Below, piece after piece: positions 1 to 9,449 of a stretch of DNA of 22,268 bases. Origin of the DNA: Didymodactylos carnosus. Taxonomy: Eukaryota; Rotifera; Eurotatoria; Philodinida; Philodinidae. The position numbers were made by a program, and so were the translations under genes. Numbering within the stretch: the first letter of the stretch is position 1; every line of letters begins with the position of its first letter. Location of the stretch: positions 1-22,268 of the forward strand of contig CAJNOQ010002884.1 in the NCBI GenBank assembly GCA_905250885.1, written 5' to 3'. The notes under the pieces are model-generated. The model had not been told where the DNA came from. It made no database searches and saw only the letters and a program-made list of their open reading frames with translations.

Positions 1-121
1 ATTGTCAAAATAAAAAATGTCCAAAATTTTTATGGTAACAAAGATTCGCTCACTGTCAGAAGACTGAAAGTGGTAGAATATTTCAGGGCACATAATTAGA
101 AAGCTTCCGAAGTATACATTC
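1..121. repeat. 121-bp direct repeat, copy 1
   Basis: Bases 1-121 recur without a mismatch that I can see at 1974-2094. The copy starts at the window edge, so it may extend further left. Identity ends exactly where the inverted-repeat element that starts near 122 begins. The minus strand of the repeat is open for about 40 codons (aromatic-rich, no recognised family), which could be a gene fragment or chance. Confidence 0.9.
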
Positions 122-671
122 GAAGCGTCATTCGGCGCAGCTTTTGGACTTCCAGCTATGGTACAAAAATAAAGTTTCTCGGAATTAATGTCAAGGTTCC
201 AGAGCAATTTTACGGAGTGTGACGGAATTACAAAAAAAAGGCCGTAAATTTTTGGTTTTACTGGCAAAACTGTAATTTCTTGCGAAGTTAATGATCCAGT
301 CTGAATCATCCTAGAACACATATTGCAGAGCGCCTCTCGGGCTATCGACTGGTTAAAAAAAAATTTTGCAAAACGCTTTTCCAGACGAATAAAATGCTTA
401 TTTTATTTCGTGACGAAATTACACACTTTTTCAATTTTATGCGTTTTTGCATTAGTATGCATAAAACTCCGCTAAATCCAACTACAATGAGTACGACAAA
501 CCTTTTTTACTGCTTACAAAGCCGGCAAATATTTCTATTTTGCCAATGCGCTTCTTCAGAGTCTAATCGGCTTTTATCTTTTAGGACTCTCTTTCCATTT
601 ATTTTGACTTAATTCAATTTTTTTTGGAGGCACGAGTATCGAAAACATGCAATCTCATATACCGTGTTTCG

Positions 672-708
672 CCAGCTCGGGACGAAGACCCGGTCTCCTT
701 TGAGCTGG
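672..708. repeat. GC-rich hairpin
   Basis: CCAGCTC (672-678) pairs with GAGCTGG (702-708), with an inner GGG/CCC pairing. It stands out as a GC-rich structured spot inside the AT-rich element. Function unknown. Confidence 0.4.
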
Positions 709-1495
709 TAATTTTTTTATAGTAACATTTAAGAAGGTTCAATGTAAGAATTATCTTTTTTTGCGTTTTGTATTTCTTCTTTTTTCCTTTCTGCCTGATA
801 AAAAATCCTGGCAAGGGAACATCTTTAGCTTTTTTAGGGAACTACTTTTTTCCATTAAAACAGTGCATTTAATCGTAGAAAAGCGTAACGCAATTACGAA
901 AACTTAATCAGTGGTAGCGCTTTTTAGCTGAATTATAGAGTGCTATTTTTACTGGAATAAGCGAAATAATAAAAGAGTACTGGTCAACTAAACGTGTGCT
1001 ACTCAGATTTGCCACTAAGTTTACTGAGCACGTAGAGCATCATGTTTGAATCGAACTCGTTGACCTTCTATATACAGAGTGTACTTAACGCTTAGGATAC
1101 AGCTCTATGTTCATCTGTCTCCTGCGTGTATTGTGATCGTTGCCTTGAGAGAGCAGAAAAGAAAAGAAAAATCTAATTTACTAGCGAGAGACAAAAATGT
1201 AATCTACACACTCACCCCTTATATTTTGCTGAAAGCTAAGCATAAAGAACGAGGCATTATGCACTTAGTCATGGACAAGGCACGATTGATGCGATTGGAG
1301 GAGTTGTGAAACGAGTAGTTTGATCTGCTGTAATTGGAGGTGAAGTTTGTCCTTCTGATGTCGATTTCGTTCGCATTTCAAAGAAAAAAAGTAATTCGAT
1401 AATTCTCATGGAAATCACAAAAAATCACATTGATAACCCAAAACTCAAACTTGAAAATATCTTTAAAGCTACGAAACAAGTTCCTGAAACTCTCA

Positions 1496-1593
1496 AAACT
1501 CATTCAGTAAAAGTGACTGACAGAAACTACATTGAAAAAATGTAGTTTTGTTTTCAATGTAGTTTCTGTCAGTCACTTTTACTGAATGAGTTT
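1496..1593. repeat. 43-bp perfect palindromic hairpin, 12-nt loop
   Basis: Arm 1496-1538 is the exact reverse complement of 1551-1593, separated by a 12-base spacer. It directly abuts the right terminal repeat of the surrounding element. It could be a subterminal hairpin used in transposition, or a fold-back formed during break repair. Confidence 0.9.
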
Positions 1594-1640
1594 ATACCAT
1601 AGCTGGAAGTCCAAAAGCTGCGCCGAATGACGCTAGAATC

Positions 1641-1721
1641 AACTTTCTAGCTCGTGTAGTTCGCGAAAAAACTAGAGTTTTGTGCGTCAAAAACGTAATT
1701 TCGTCACGTTTGGACAAGCTG
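1641..1721. repeat. Diverged direct repeat, copy 1
   Basis: Starts AACTTTCTAGCT and ends GTTTGGACAAGCTG. It aligns with 4143-4223, with conserved blocks GTGCGTCAAA, GACGTAA-like and GACGTTTGGACAAGC-like. It is a low-identity dispersed repeat with no coding signal seen. Confidence 0.6.
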
Positions 1722-1973
1722 ATAATAAGATGTTAAAATAACATGCACGACATAATGGTCTGAAATTATCCGCGTTTTTTTGAACATCATCTTTTATCCA
1801 AAAAGGATTTCGGGAAAAGCACACTTTGGCACAAAGAAGGTTTTTGGTAAAATTAAAAGTTTGACCAGTTTTTGCAAAGCAAAAATAATCTGGGATCGTC
1901 TAGCTAGCAGAGAAAATTCTGCTTTATAAACTAGTAAGTAAACCAAAGCTTAATCTTTTAATTTGTAGTGGTT

Positions 1974-2094
1974 ATTGTCAAAATAAAAAATGTCCAAAAT
2001 TTTTATGGTAACAAAGATTCGCTCACTGTCAGAAGACTGAAAGTGGTAGAATATTTCAGGGCACATAATTAGAAAGCTTCCGAAGTATACATTC
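1974..2094. repeat. 121-bp direct repeat, copy 2
   Basis: Identical by eye to bases 1-121. It diverges immediately afterwards (CAAAATAACT here against CGAAGCGTCA in copy 1), so it looks like the state without the adjacent inverted-repeat element. Confidence 0.9.
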
Positions 2095-2981
2095 AAAATA
2101 ACTATTTTGAATATTCTCAGAAGGTGCTTTAGCACAAGAAAAATTGAGAGACATTTGTCCAGTTACTTTTTTCACTTCTGTCTATTATTTTATCCCGTAT
2201 ATTGTGTTGATAATATGAGAAACATTTTTTGCAATCACGATATAACATACAACGTTCATTTTGTTCGGAGCAAACTATTAATGATATAAATTCCTGAATT
2301 GTCAAATTGTTCAAACAAGGTTTGGATAAAGCACAAATAAGAAGATGAATGTTTTTACGGTATATGCAAATACAATTTCTATGTGCTTATGTGGATTTAA
2401 CTAACATCCCAAGCATGAAAAAATCAGCTAGTAGCGCCCGCTGCAGCTAGCTACACTAGCTGCATAACCCGCTGCAACTAGCTATAAAAGAATCTCAAGA
2501 TAAGGATACATTTAGGATCTGTTTTATAATAAAACAGAGACTTAATCCCACGTTGTTAGTATCAGATGTTTGCCCTGTACAGCATAGTGTAGATGTGAAT
2601 TTCGGAGTGTACTTGGTGCACTTTGCTCTTTAAACCAAAATAGAGAGAAATTTGAAAAGTAGCCATCTTTATGTACGCGGGTGTATTCTCAGTAGAGACG
2701 CTGCCTTCTCGTAAAACTATTTTGCTGTTGAAGGATGAATATGCTCTTTTCTCTAAAAACCATATACTATGCAGAAAAATAGGAATTTATGTCAGAATTT
2801 CATGCAGTTTGAAACTACTAGTTTCAACTGTGCAATTAGTGGACATCGAGAACAAAGATTTTTACGTTCTACCTCGGCTGAGTATTTTTCATAATCCGCG
2901 TCGACTACAATCATTATAAAACCCACAGAACATTTCACTTAAATTTTATATAAAGTTGCCGACGAATAGGAAAAAATCTTT
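2095..2981. other. No gene recognised; small hairpin at 2442-2464
   Basis: I see no convincing gene. Bases 2442-2464 form a 9-bp perfect stem (TGCAGCTAG / CTAGCTGCA) within a short CCCGCTGCARCTAGCTA repeat that occurs twice (about 2438-2454 and 2468-2484). Confidence 0.5.
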
Positions 2982-3504
2982 TTAAGAAAAATGGGCGAGC
3001 CATCTTAGCATTTTCTTTTTATACAAAATTTTAGGAAGTGTTTTCAAAAGTACTTCTCTTGCTTTGCGAGAAAACTTCAACTTTTCTCGATATTTTGTAG
3101 CCAGGTCAGTTCTGACTTTGGAGATCACATTGAGTAATGATCAGAACATTTACTCAAAACTTGAAAGTGCACTGTTTTCGAATTTAAATTCTCATAGTTC
3201 TGCCGATAGATCTGCAAATCTGTTTGTTGAAGTAAAAAACTGAAACCTTTGACGTTTGTCTCTGTTACCTTTCATATCGATATTACGACCCAAGTAGTGA
3301 TATTTACCTTTGTTTCTTCACCAAATCATTTTTTCTTTGACGACATCGATGCTGGTTGTCCTTCTGACGTTCTCGGAGGGTTTTCAATTTACGGCTTGTC
3401 CAGGTAACGGTACACTTCGCTGAACAACTTTTTGAAAAACTTTTTTTCGATATTAAAAGCTTTGAACACATGATTAGATTCAGTTTTTTATTCGAAGAAC
3501 TCAT
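2982..3504 (-). CDS. Candidate three-exon gene with bZIP-like basic/coiled segment
   Basis: This is a tentative model. Exon 1 runs from an ATG at 3504 down to 3308 and ends at a strong donor (CAAAG|GTAAAT). A 68-base intron (3240-3307) ends in TTTCAG. Exon 2 (3154-3239) joins in phase and continues Leu/Gln-rich. A second GTAAAT donor at 3153 can join in phase to a weak AAAG acceptor at 3116, but that intron would be only 38 bases. Exon 3 is Lys/Arg-rich and stops at 2982-2984. The exon 1-2 junction encodes a basic stretch with KDNQHRCRQRKNDL followed by a short Leu/Gln helix-like segment. This resembles a bZIP basic region (CR.RK core), but the family's invariant Asn is not at its usual place. 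No AATAAA was seen nearby. It could be a decayed gene or chance AT-rich coding. Confidence 0.33.
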
Positions 3505-4812
3505 TTGAAACTCGTTTTTCAAAAAAGTTCATTTTCATCCAAAAAACCTGATTTTGAACTTTTCAGAAACCGAATTTTTAATGTTTTAACCAAAAACACT
3601 TTTTAAAATAAATGTCTAACAAAATGGCGTATTTGTTTTTGAGTTTACTTGCTATGTACAATTTGTACATAGTTGTACAGTTTCTGACTCACCGTCCCGT
3701 TTTTGAGCTCTTATTTTGATACAGTAACTTGATCAAATATACAAAGAACACAGCAACTTGTGAAAATCAAAACTTTATCATCGTGTTAAGCGCCTCAAAT
3801 ATGCTTGACAAAAATGTGCGTAACACCATGACAAAAAACGTAACGCTCTGACGCTTATATTTTGTGTTTTTCAGGCAAATCTAATAACCTAGGTGAAACA
3901 TTTTTTTACCACTAGAAAGTCAGTGAGCTGCTCTACAGGATCGGCTCAAGGCATGTTCCGTTTGAAGAACTACTTTCGCAGTAAATCAGGATTTTCGTAG
4001 CAGCGCTCTTAAAAAAGACCTTTTTTCCTTACGGCGTGACACAACACTAAAATCCATCTCAAAGCCCAATGCAACATCCAGAAAACTTCGTTCTCGCAGC
4101 CTAAGTAGAGCATGATGAACTGTGTCGATTGGTGTTTGAACGAACTTTCTAGCTACTTTAGTTCCCGAGATAATTGACGTTTAGTGCGTCAAAGACGTAA
4201 AGTCGTGACGTTTGGACAAGCCGTTGAGATAAACTTAACAGAGAACGTCTTTTATTCTGTGGAACACGCTTCTTAGCTTTTATTGCTACATAAAGACCCT
4301 TTTGTTTAAGTCTCTCACGATAAGTTTTTGTTTTGAACTGCTGTTAAAGCCAGTGTGAACAGGACTGTAAAAGAAACAAAAAGTAGAGCTAGAACAGGTT
4401 TCTGTGAACTATAAATCTACAAATATAACACTTTTCTATATAAAAATCCCAAATACGCGTTCGTCATCACGTCACCGTCCATACTGGCTAAAGAAGGTGG
4501 AAAACAAAACTAAATTAGTGCTTCAGATAGACCGTCGAAGCGAATACACAGTCATGCGATCAGCTCATAGAGTTCATAGCTGTTTGAACAGTAAACAGTA
4601 GAAGATACACTTTTGGTAATGCGCTGACAAGCATAATCATTCAATTTTTGGCACCTCAAGCAGAAATCTGAGATGCACGTGGAACACAGTAAGCCCGATT
4701 GCAAAACAAACTTGAATGAATGTATTGTCGATATGAATCTACATTATCAAATAGCACTGATAATAAAACATGTGACGACTAAAGTGGCAATTATGAGAGA
4801 GAGAGCAATTTC
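3505..4812. other. No gene recognised
   Basis: AT-rich intergenic sequence. It contains a 21-base perfect palindrome at 3652-3672 (CTATGTACA, ATT spacer, TGTACATAG) and the diverged repeat at 4143-4223. Open frames are at most 65 codons and unconvincing. Confidence 0.5.
4143..4223. repeat. Diverged direct repeat, copy 2
   Basis: Partner of 1641-1721. Both start AACTTTCTAGCT and end with GACGTTTGGACAAGC or the near variant CACGTTTGGACAAGC. Confidence 0.6.
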
Positions 4813-4824
4813 GTGTTTTATACT

Positions 4825-5397
4825 ATGAACCTCAGCAACAACAAAACGTACTATCCCGACGCAACAGGCTGTCCTCTATATAATGGCATAGGTCACTTTA
4901 TCAAATTAACTTGTCGAACTTTGGTCATCCATGGGGTACCGTTAGCCGGACAGTCTGTGCTCATAATTCTGTCGCAACAAATTCTTGTTAAATGTTCTGC
5001 TCTATGTCTAGAATTGTTCATGCCTTCATTTTCTCGTTGTCATCTGTATAAAACCTGTGCTCGAAATGATTGTGTTATCAACGATTCCACGTTTAATTCC
5101 GAATCGTTTCGCAAGACTTTATTAGTTCTTCTTTTCTGCTCGGAAAATTTAAAATTTAAACACTTTCTAACAGACGTCTCTATTGTCGTCTTCTGTATTC
5201 CTCTTTCGCTCTCCTCTTTTAGTTTAATTTCACCGCTAACAACGCGTCAAAGTTCTCGATTAGGTCACGATAATTGTGTGTTTATTCCTCGTTTGAACTC
5301 AAAATCTGCATTTAGCTCCGTTTTTCCAGGAACAGCAAAACACTGCAGTGAACACCCCTCTGTTTTAGCGTGTCAGTCTTCTTTATCTGCATTATAA
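4825..5397 (+). CDS. Unrecognised 190-codon open reading frame
   Basis: An ATG at 4825 opens 190 codons ending in TAA at 5395-5397; the frame is open from 4813. I do not recognise the product. It is rich in Ser, Leu, Phe and Cys, with hydrophobic stretches around residues 40-60 and 110-140, but no clear signal peptide or regular membrane topology. At this base composition a frame of this length is unlikely by chance: my rough estimate is well under one expected per window. However, the second half is pyrimidine-rich, which lowers stop frequency. The opposite strand also has a long Lys/Glu/Arg-rich stretch without stops (roughly 5230 down to 5050), so the true coding strand, if any, is unsure. 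No AATAAA was seen shortly downstream. It may be a relic exon or a chance frame. Confidence 0.3.
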   Translation: MNLSNNKTYYPDATGCPLYNGIGHFIKLTCRTLVIHGVPLAGQSVLIILSQQILVKCSALCLELFMPSFSRCHLYKTCARNDCVINDSTFNSESFRKTLLVLLFCSENLKFKHFLTDVSIVVFCIPLSLSSFSLISPLTTRQSSRLGHDNCVFIPRLNSKSAFSSVFPGTAKHCSEHPSVLACQSSLSAL

Positions 5398-5969
5398 AAC
5401 ATGTTGCGAAATCATGCAGATTTAGGTAATTTCATACATAACAACAAAATGCATGACTAGTATTTATTTTACTTTTCTATGTGTATGTATAAACGAGGCT
5501 CATCATCCATTAAAACGTTTCGTTTCGGTTATCACAAATTACACGGATGCCACAAGGTCTATCGACTTTTTTTTGTGTTATCCTGCCCTTGAGTAAAACA
5601 AATTCAATTTACTTCAAGCAGAAACACGTGGATATATACATATAATGTATGTATTGCTATTGAGAGAATTTTTTGTCTTCAGAATGTGTCAGAGAAACGA
5701 ACAAAAGCGAAAACTCAAGTTATGTTCTCCAGTGTAAATATATGATGAATCTTTTGAATGGAAAGAAAGAATGTGTAAGAAGAGAGTGATATGAATAGTG
5801 ATCGTCTATCTAAACAAGAGAAGAATATTGAATATTCTTTTGTCAGCTCTTTTTAATGAGCCTGGCACGGCCTCTGTTTCATTTTTTGTCGAATTCGTTG
5901 CTGATTGTGTATAATATCTGGCATCGGTTTACTTCCAGCTTTTTCTTTCACAAATAATTTCTTCAAAAA
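5398..5969. other. Non-genic stretch with a repeated hairpin
   Basis: No gene recognised. It contains copy 1 of the hairpin repeat at 5531-5594. Confidence 0.4.
5531..5594. repeat. Dispersed hairpin repeat, copy 1
   Basis: ATCACA, then CACGGATGCCACAAG, a T-rich stretch, TTGTG and ATCCTGC. GGAT and CACAA on the left can pair with TTGTG and ATCC on the right. The same arrangement recurs at 11141-11207, so both sequence and pairing are shared. Confidence 0.6.
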
Positions 5970-6077
5970 ATGAACAGAGCTTCCTTGATCGATTCTTTTG
6001 ACATCGAATGGGTTCAACTATCTCAAGAGCGCGGCTATTTCATTAACGCCAACTTTCAAAATTTTCAAAGAGAATAG
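5970..6077 (+). CDS. Candidate 35-codon mini-ORF
   Basis: An ATG at 5970 in a good animal context (A at -3) follows an in-frame TAA at 5955. It opens 35 codons ending in TAG at 6075-6077, with an AATAAA at 6135-6140. The peptide is mixed and soluble-looking (acidic and aromatic residues, no signal peptide), unlike the low-complexity frames elsewhere in the window. It could be a microprotein, the start of a gene whose later exons are lost, or chance. A possible upstream acceptor (TTACTTCCAG near 5938) does not give a longer frame in phase. No family recognised. Confidence 0.25.
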   Translation: MNRASLIDSFDIEWVQLSQERGYFINANFQNFQRE

Positions 6078-6134
6078 GGGAATAGTATTTTGAAAATTTC
6101 ATCTCTTTTAAAGTGTATGAACTTCGTCGAGCTC

Positions 6135-6140
6135 AATAAA
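6135..6140 (+). terminator. AATAAA poly(A) signal-like hexamer
   Basis: Lies 58 bases after the stop of the 5970-6077 mini-ORF. It is a common hexamer in AT-rich DNA, so it is only weak support. Confidence 0.3.
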
Positions 6141-6232
6141 TATAGGTTACACAAAAACTTCACATACCATCATCTTTTTGGTTTATTCGCTAGGACCGGC
6201 CATTTCGCTTTATTACTTATACACGAAATATA

Positions 6233-6315
6233 ATTAACAGAAAGCAACTATTGTTGAAACGAAAACGATTATGCGACAGTCTACGGTTTTAATTAACTAT
6301 TGCTTTCTGTTTAAT
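6233..6315. repeat. Short inverted repeat
   Basis: ATTAACAGAAAGCAA (6233-6247) pairs with TTGCTTTCTGTTTAAT (6300-6315) with one unpaired base; the spacer is about 52 bases. It may be a tiny MITE remnant. Confidence 0.5.
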
Positions 6316-6415
6316 AGTACGATCTACGTTAACTATAAAGCTTTCATAATCAGGCTGATATCGAGGTAGCGCCAACAAATTCTGGAGCGAAAAGCCTAAT
6401 TGGAGATTGTGATAT

Positions 6416-6421
6416 TTTATT
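6416..6421 (-). terminator. Poly(A) signal of the tetraspan gene
   Basis: AATAAA on the minus strand, 79 bases beyond the stop codon of the two-exon membrane-protein gene. Confidence 0.55.
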
Positions 6422-6500
6422 TAAAAAAATAATCACTCATGTATACATTTTGCTTTCCTTTTCCTTTCTTTACAAAAGCCAGAGTTCTGTTCTGTTCCTT

Positions 6501-8299
6501 TTAACAACATAGATTTCGAACAAGCACAATTCCTATGTAAAGAATATTTGTTGCTGCCATTGCTGCTCCAGTAGCAATCAGCAGTTCCAGGGGTATGGTT
6601 TTAGTTGATAGTGGCACTTTGATAATCGATGACGATAGATATGAACTTGTGGAGATAGCACCACTGGTACCACTGCTTACTACGCCGTTCAGCCAGGCTG
6701 TACCATTACAAACATAGTTTGGCAAAACACATAGAGTGTAGTTAGAATAAAAGATGGCCGAAAGAACGATCAGGGCAATGGCGAAAACAACTGCAATAAT
6801 GTTAACAAGGACCGCAAAAATTTCACAACAGCCTGGTTTACAACAGCAGCATGCTACAAAAAGACAAGCAGAACACGAGATTAGTCAGGTGCATTCAGAA
6901 GTTGGTATGTCGGGACGAGTAGGCTCTACGGCGGTTTTTCTTCTTATCAGAACGTTTTTGGGAAACTGTTACCAACATATCCATAGGGATGAGGCGTGTA
7001 CATTATTTACTAGATCTCCTAGCGTTGGTGCTGTGTCTTCAACCATACATCGGTCGTTATGGTCTTAAACTCGCCAAGAGACGTAGTATCTGTTTATTGA
7101 ATGAGAATGTCCACTGTTACACATTTGCACACGCTGGAGACTGTTCTCTCAAGGTTTTTTATGACAGTGCTAGGAAACGGATGTTCGGGTGCCATACACT
7201 TAGCGACCAAAGTGGAGATAGAATGACTTTTTGAACTTCGTGTCTTAGGCTTTTGCATAACCCTGATCAAACCGAATACTGTTTTGAACAGCCTCGCCCT
7301 TCTGAAGACCTGTTTTGATATGCAGTGGCGTAGCTTGACATTTCTGAGTATAACAGAAGACTTTGAGAAAGGTTTTAAGTACTCTTTCTACTTTAATAAT
7401 GAATAACTCTTTATTCCGACGTTTCGGCAGACATCAGCCTGCCTTGTTCGATGCAGATTTTTAAAGGACAACATGACAACAAACTGAAATAACTGTAAAT
7501 AGTTCTTTTTCTTTTCGTTCTATCTTTTCGTTCTAATACTAGTACGGAAGGAGAAGATGACGAATCGTTATCCTATTCAGTTTTACCGTTTTGTTTCCGT
7601 ACCAGTATTGGAAGAAAAGATAGAAACAAAAGAAAAAGAACTATTTACAGTTATTTCAGTTTGTTGTCATGTTGTCCTTTAAAAATCTGCATCGAACAAG
7701 GCAGGCTGATGTCTGCCGAAACGTCGGAATAAAGAGTTATTCATTATTAAAGTAGAAAGAGTACTTAAAACCTTTCTCAAACCTTACAATGACCTTCGTT
7801 TTAAACGTCAATGATTATAATGGCAGACCCAGGCAAATCCTTCAAACGGCGCGAACAGTAAAATATAGATATGAAAGTCTGATTTTGGTGCCAGCACCAA
7901 AGTACCGCATGACAAGAAAACTTCGTCTTTAATCTCGTTCAAGGATGACGACAGGGGTTCAGCTTCGCAGACACACGCGGTGAACATAGGATGAACAGGA
8001 GGAATCTTGCGTTTTTTCCAGGAGAAGGTCCGGGTGTTTCTAAACACTTGGTTCCGGAATTATCCCGAAAAAGATTACTTCCGTTACTCTGCAATACCAT
8101 CTCCCGCCATATTCTTACTTAGACATAACATGCTGATGCTGAGAATAAGAAATACGACGCCACACCATATCCCAGCATAAATCGTTCCATAGAAAATATC
8201 AATCAGCACGTTCCATACTTCCAGACCGATTGCAGCAAATGTTAAGAGGAGCTGAGCAACTGCAATAAGAGCAGCTATTGGACATGGAACTTTTTTCAT
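6501..8299 (-). CDS. Four-TM membrane protein, two exons (177 aa)
   Basis: Exon 1 is 8299-8119 (ATG at 8297-8299, preceded in frame by TAG). Exon 2 is 6853-6501 (stop TGA/TAA-type at its end). The donor reads CTAA|GTAAGA and the acceptor CTTTTTGTAG|CATGC. Both fall in phase and create Thr61, giving 177 residues. Predicted membrane helices lie at about 8-30, 40-60, 73-95 and 150-173. A Cys cluster (62-65, 69-70) follows TM2 and could be palmitoylated, and the C terminus ends in Cys-Cys. The loop between TM3 and TM4 holds two Cys (102, 109), a likely N-glycosylation site at Asn110 (NGT) and a Ser-rich stretch. The four-helix plan with a GLEVW motif after TM1 resembles CD20/MARVEL/TMEM-type tetraspan families; I cannot name the exact one. 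It probably sits in the plasma membrane or vesicles. Molecular function unknown. Confidence 0.75.
6854..8118 (-). other. 1265-bp intron of the tetraspan gene
   Basis: Bounded by GTAAGA (donor, 8118 downwards) and a pyrimidine-rich TTTTTGTAG acceptor ending at 6854. It is unusually long beside the 51- and 68-base introns proposed elsewhere here. The excess includes a large inverted repeat at 7363-7780. A 79-codon minus-strand frame at 7808-8047 within it is not needed to make the protein. Confidence 0.65.
7363..7780. repeat. Intronic fold-back, ~185-bp arms
   Basis: Arm 7363-7548 is a near-perfect reverse complement of 7596-7780, with a 47-base centre. Each arm carries GGCAGGCTGATGTCTGCC (a 5-bp hairpin) followed by CCGAAACGTCGG (a 4-bp hairpin) and AATAAAGAGTTATTCATT. 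In the right arm these read on the plus strand (7700-7727), in the left arm on the minus strand. The layout looks like two copies of one transposon end placed head to head. The transcribed intron would fold into a very long hairpin. Confidence 0.85.
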
Positions 8300-9240
8300 T
8301 GTCTTTGTGACCTATGTTCAGGAAGTATATATCATAGTTATATGAGGTGTTAATACCATTCACATGAGCTGAGTATGTTACCGGTAAAAAATTAAATCTG
8401 TGGAAGAGAGTTGTGTTGTTTGTTGTTACGCACTTCGACTATGAGGGAAAAAACAGAAATAAGAAAATAAATCAGAATAAGGGTAGCTAAGATGCTGAAA
8501 TAATATTCGTTTTAATATATACTTAGTTGTTAATGTAAACCATACACACAATCTCTCTCGATATATTTTCTCTGGTGTTGTTGCTTGTTTTACAACGAAG
8601 AATAGAACATAATGTACCTTCTATTATTTTTTTGGTGACATATTCTGATTCTATGAAAAATAAATAAAGAAAAATCATTCTTTTTCATTTTTTTAAACGT
8701 CATTGTTCGTCTACTCTGGCGTAGGTGAAAGTAACGTATTTTTAACGTCTTTCGATCCGTATTGCATTCTTTACAAGGTAGATAAAATCAATTTTCGCGG
8801 TGCTTTTTATTTAATTGTAGAAAAGTAATCGTTTCCATTGGCGACGTAGTAATCGGAATAACTCTAAGACGAGAATACGATAGAGAAGAACGAAGAACTT
8901 GAAAAAGAGAGGAAGTGAGAATTGTAATGACTGTTGGTGACAGCAATCTGATGGTAGAGAATGAAAGAAAAATGAAATCAGGAAAGAATATGAAAAGTAC
9001 GAAATGACGTTAAGTGGGATTCCTTTTTCTTGCTTATTAAAAACGCTTACAAAGTCATGAACAAGAAAAAGAACAAGTGAACGAATGAAAAGAAAATAAT
9101 AACAGCTTTTAATGGAATTGACATAGTTATTCACATTTTTCTTGACTGAAAGTTTTTCTCTGAACATGTCGGAAGATTTTTTTGTTAGAAAAGAGAGGCG
9201 TCATTGGTTCAAATTAAAAGCGTGATATTTACCCATGCCG
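8300..9240. other. Upstream region of the tetraspan gene; no gene
   Basis: This would hold the tetraspan promoter. A TATATA-like run sits near 8325-8331, too close to the ATG to call with confidence. The 118-codon minus-strand frame at 8811-9167 is hydrophobic, low in complexity and of a length expected by chance. Confidence 0.4.
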
Positions 9241-9264
9241 CCTCTTTTTACAGAAAAACGTCAG

Positions 9265-9412
9265 TTAGCCGTGGTTCATTGATTAACCGCCAAATGACCG
9301 CGGTTCGGTATAAACCGTTAATTCAGCGCAGTTAACCGCCGGTATTTTGATACCATGGCTTGGAATGATGATTGACCGCGTTATTTTGAAAAACCGACGG
9401 TTAACCGTTTCT
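9265..9412. repeat. GGTTAACCG-type degenerate repeat cluster
   Basis: Several near-palindromic units built on TTAACCGC, GACCGCGGTT, AAACCGTTAA, GTTAACCGCC and CGGTTAACCG occur within 150 bases, with a GGTAT/ATACC hairpin at 9341-9354. It is clearly higher in GC than the flanks. Probably a degenerate palindromic mobile or satellite remnant. Confidence 0.5.
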
Positions 9413-9449
9413 TTTTCAATCACCATTTTGTTTTATAGTCACTGTATGT

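Larger units (their letters stand above)
122..1634. mobile_element. Element with 40-bp perfect terminal inverted repeats
   Basis: Bases 124-163 (start AGCGTCATTCGGCGCAGC) are the exact reverse complement of 1595-1634. This delimits an element of about 1.5 kb. No open frame inside exceeds about 76 codons and none resembles a transposase, so it would be non-autonomous. A 43-bp perfect palindrome (1496-1593) directly abuts the right terminal repeat. I see no convincing target-site duplication: the left flank ends in ACATTCGA and the right flank starts AGAATCAA. The superfamily is therefore unassigned. Perfect terminal repeats suggest recent activity, although an assembly fold-back artefact is possible. 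Confidence 0.7.

Noticed and set aside
6754..7068. 104-codon plus-strand frame
   Set aside because: It is the antisense shadow of exon 2 of the minus-strand tetraspan gene and its intron.
7700..7727. Hammerhead ribozyme (CTGATG...GAAAC)
   Set aside because: The core has T where CTGANGA needs its final A, and the short sequence before GAAA cannot form stem II; it folds as two simple hairpins.
8811..9167. 118-codon minus-strand frame starting with ATG
   Set aside because: Low-complexity Phe/Leu/Ser-rich. The length is within chance expectation at this base composition; no splice, domain or poly(A) support.
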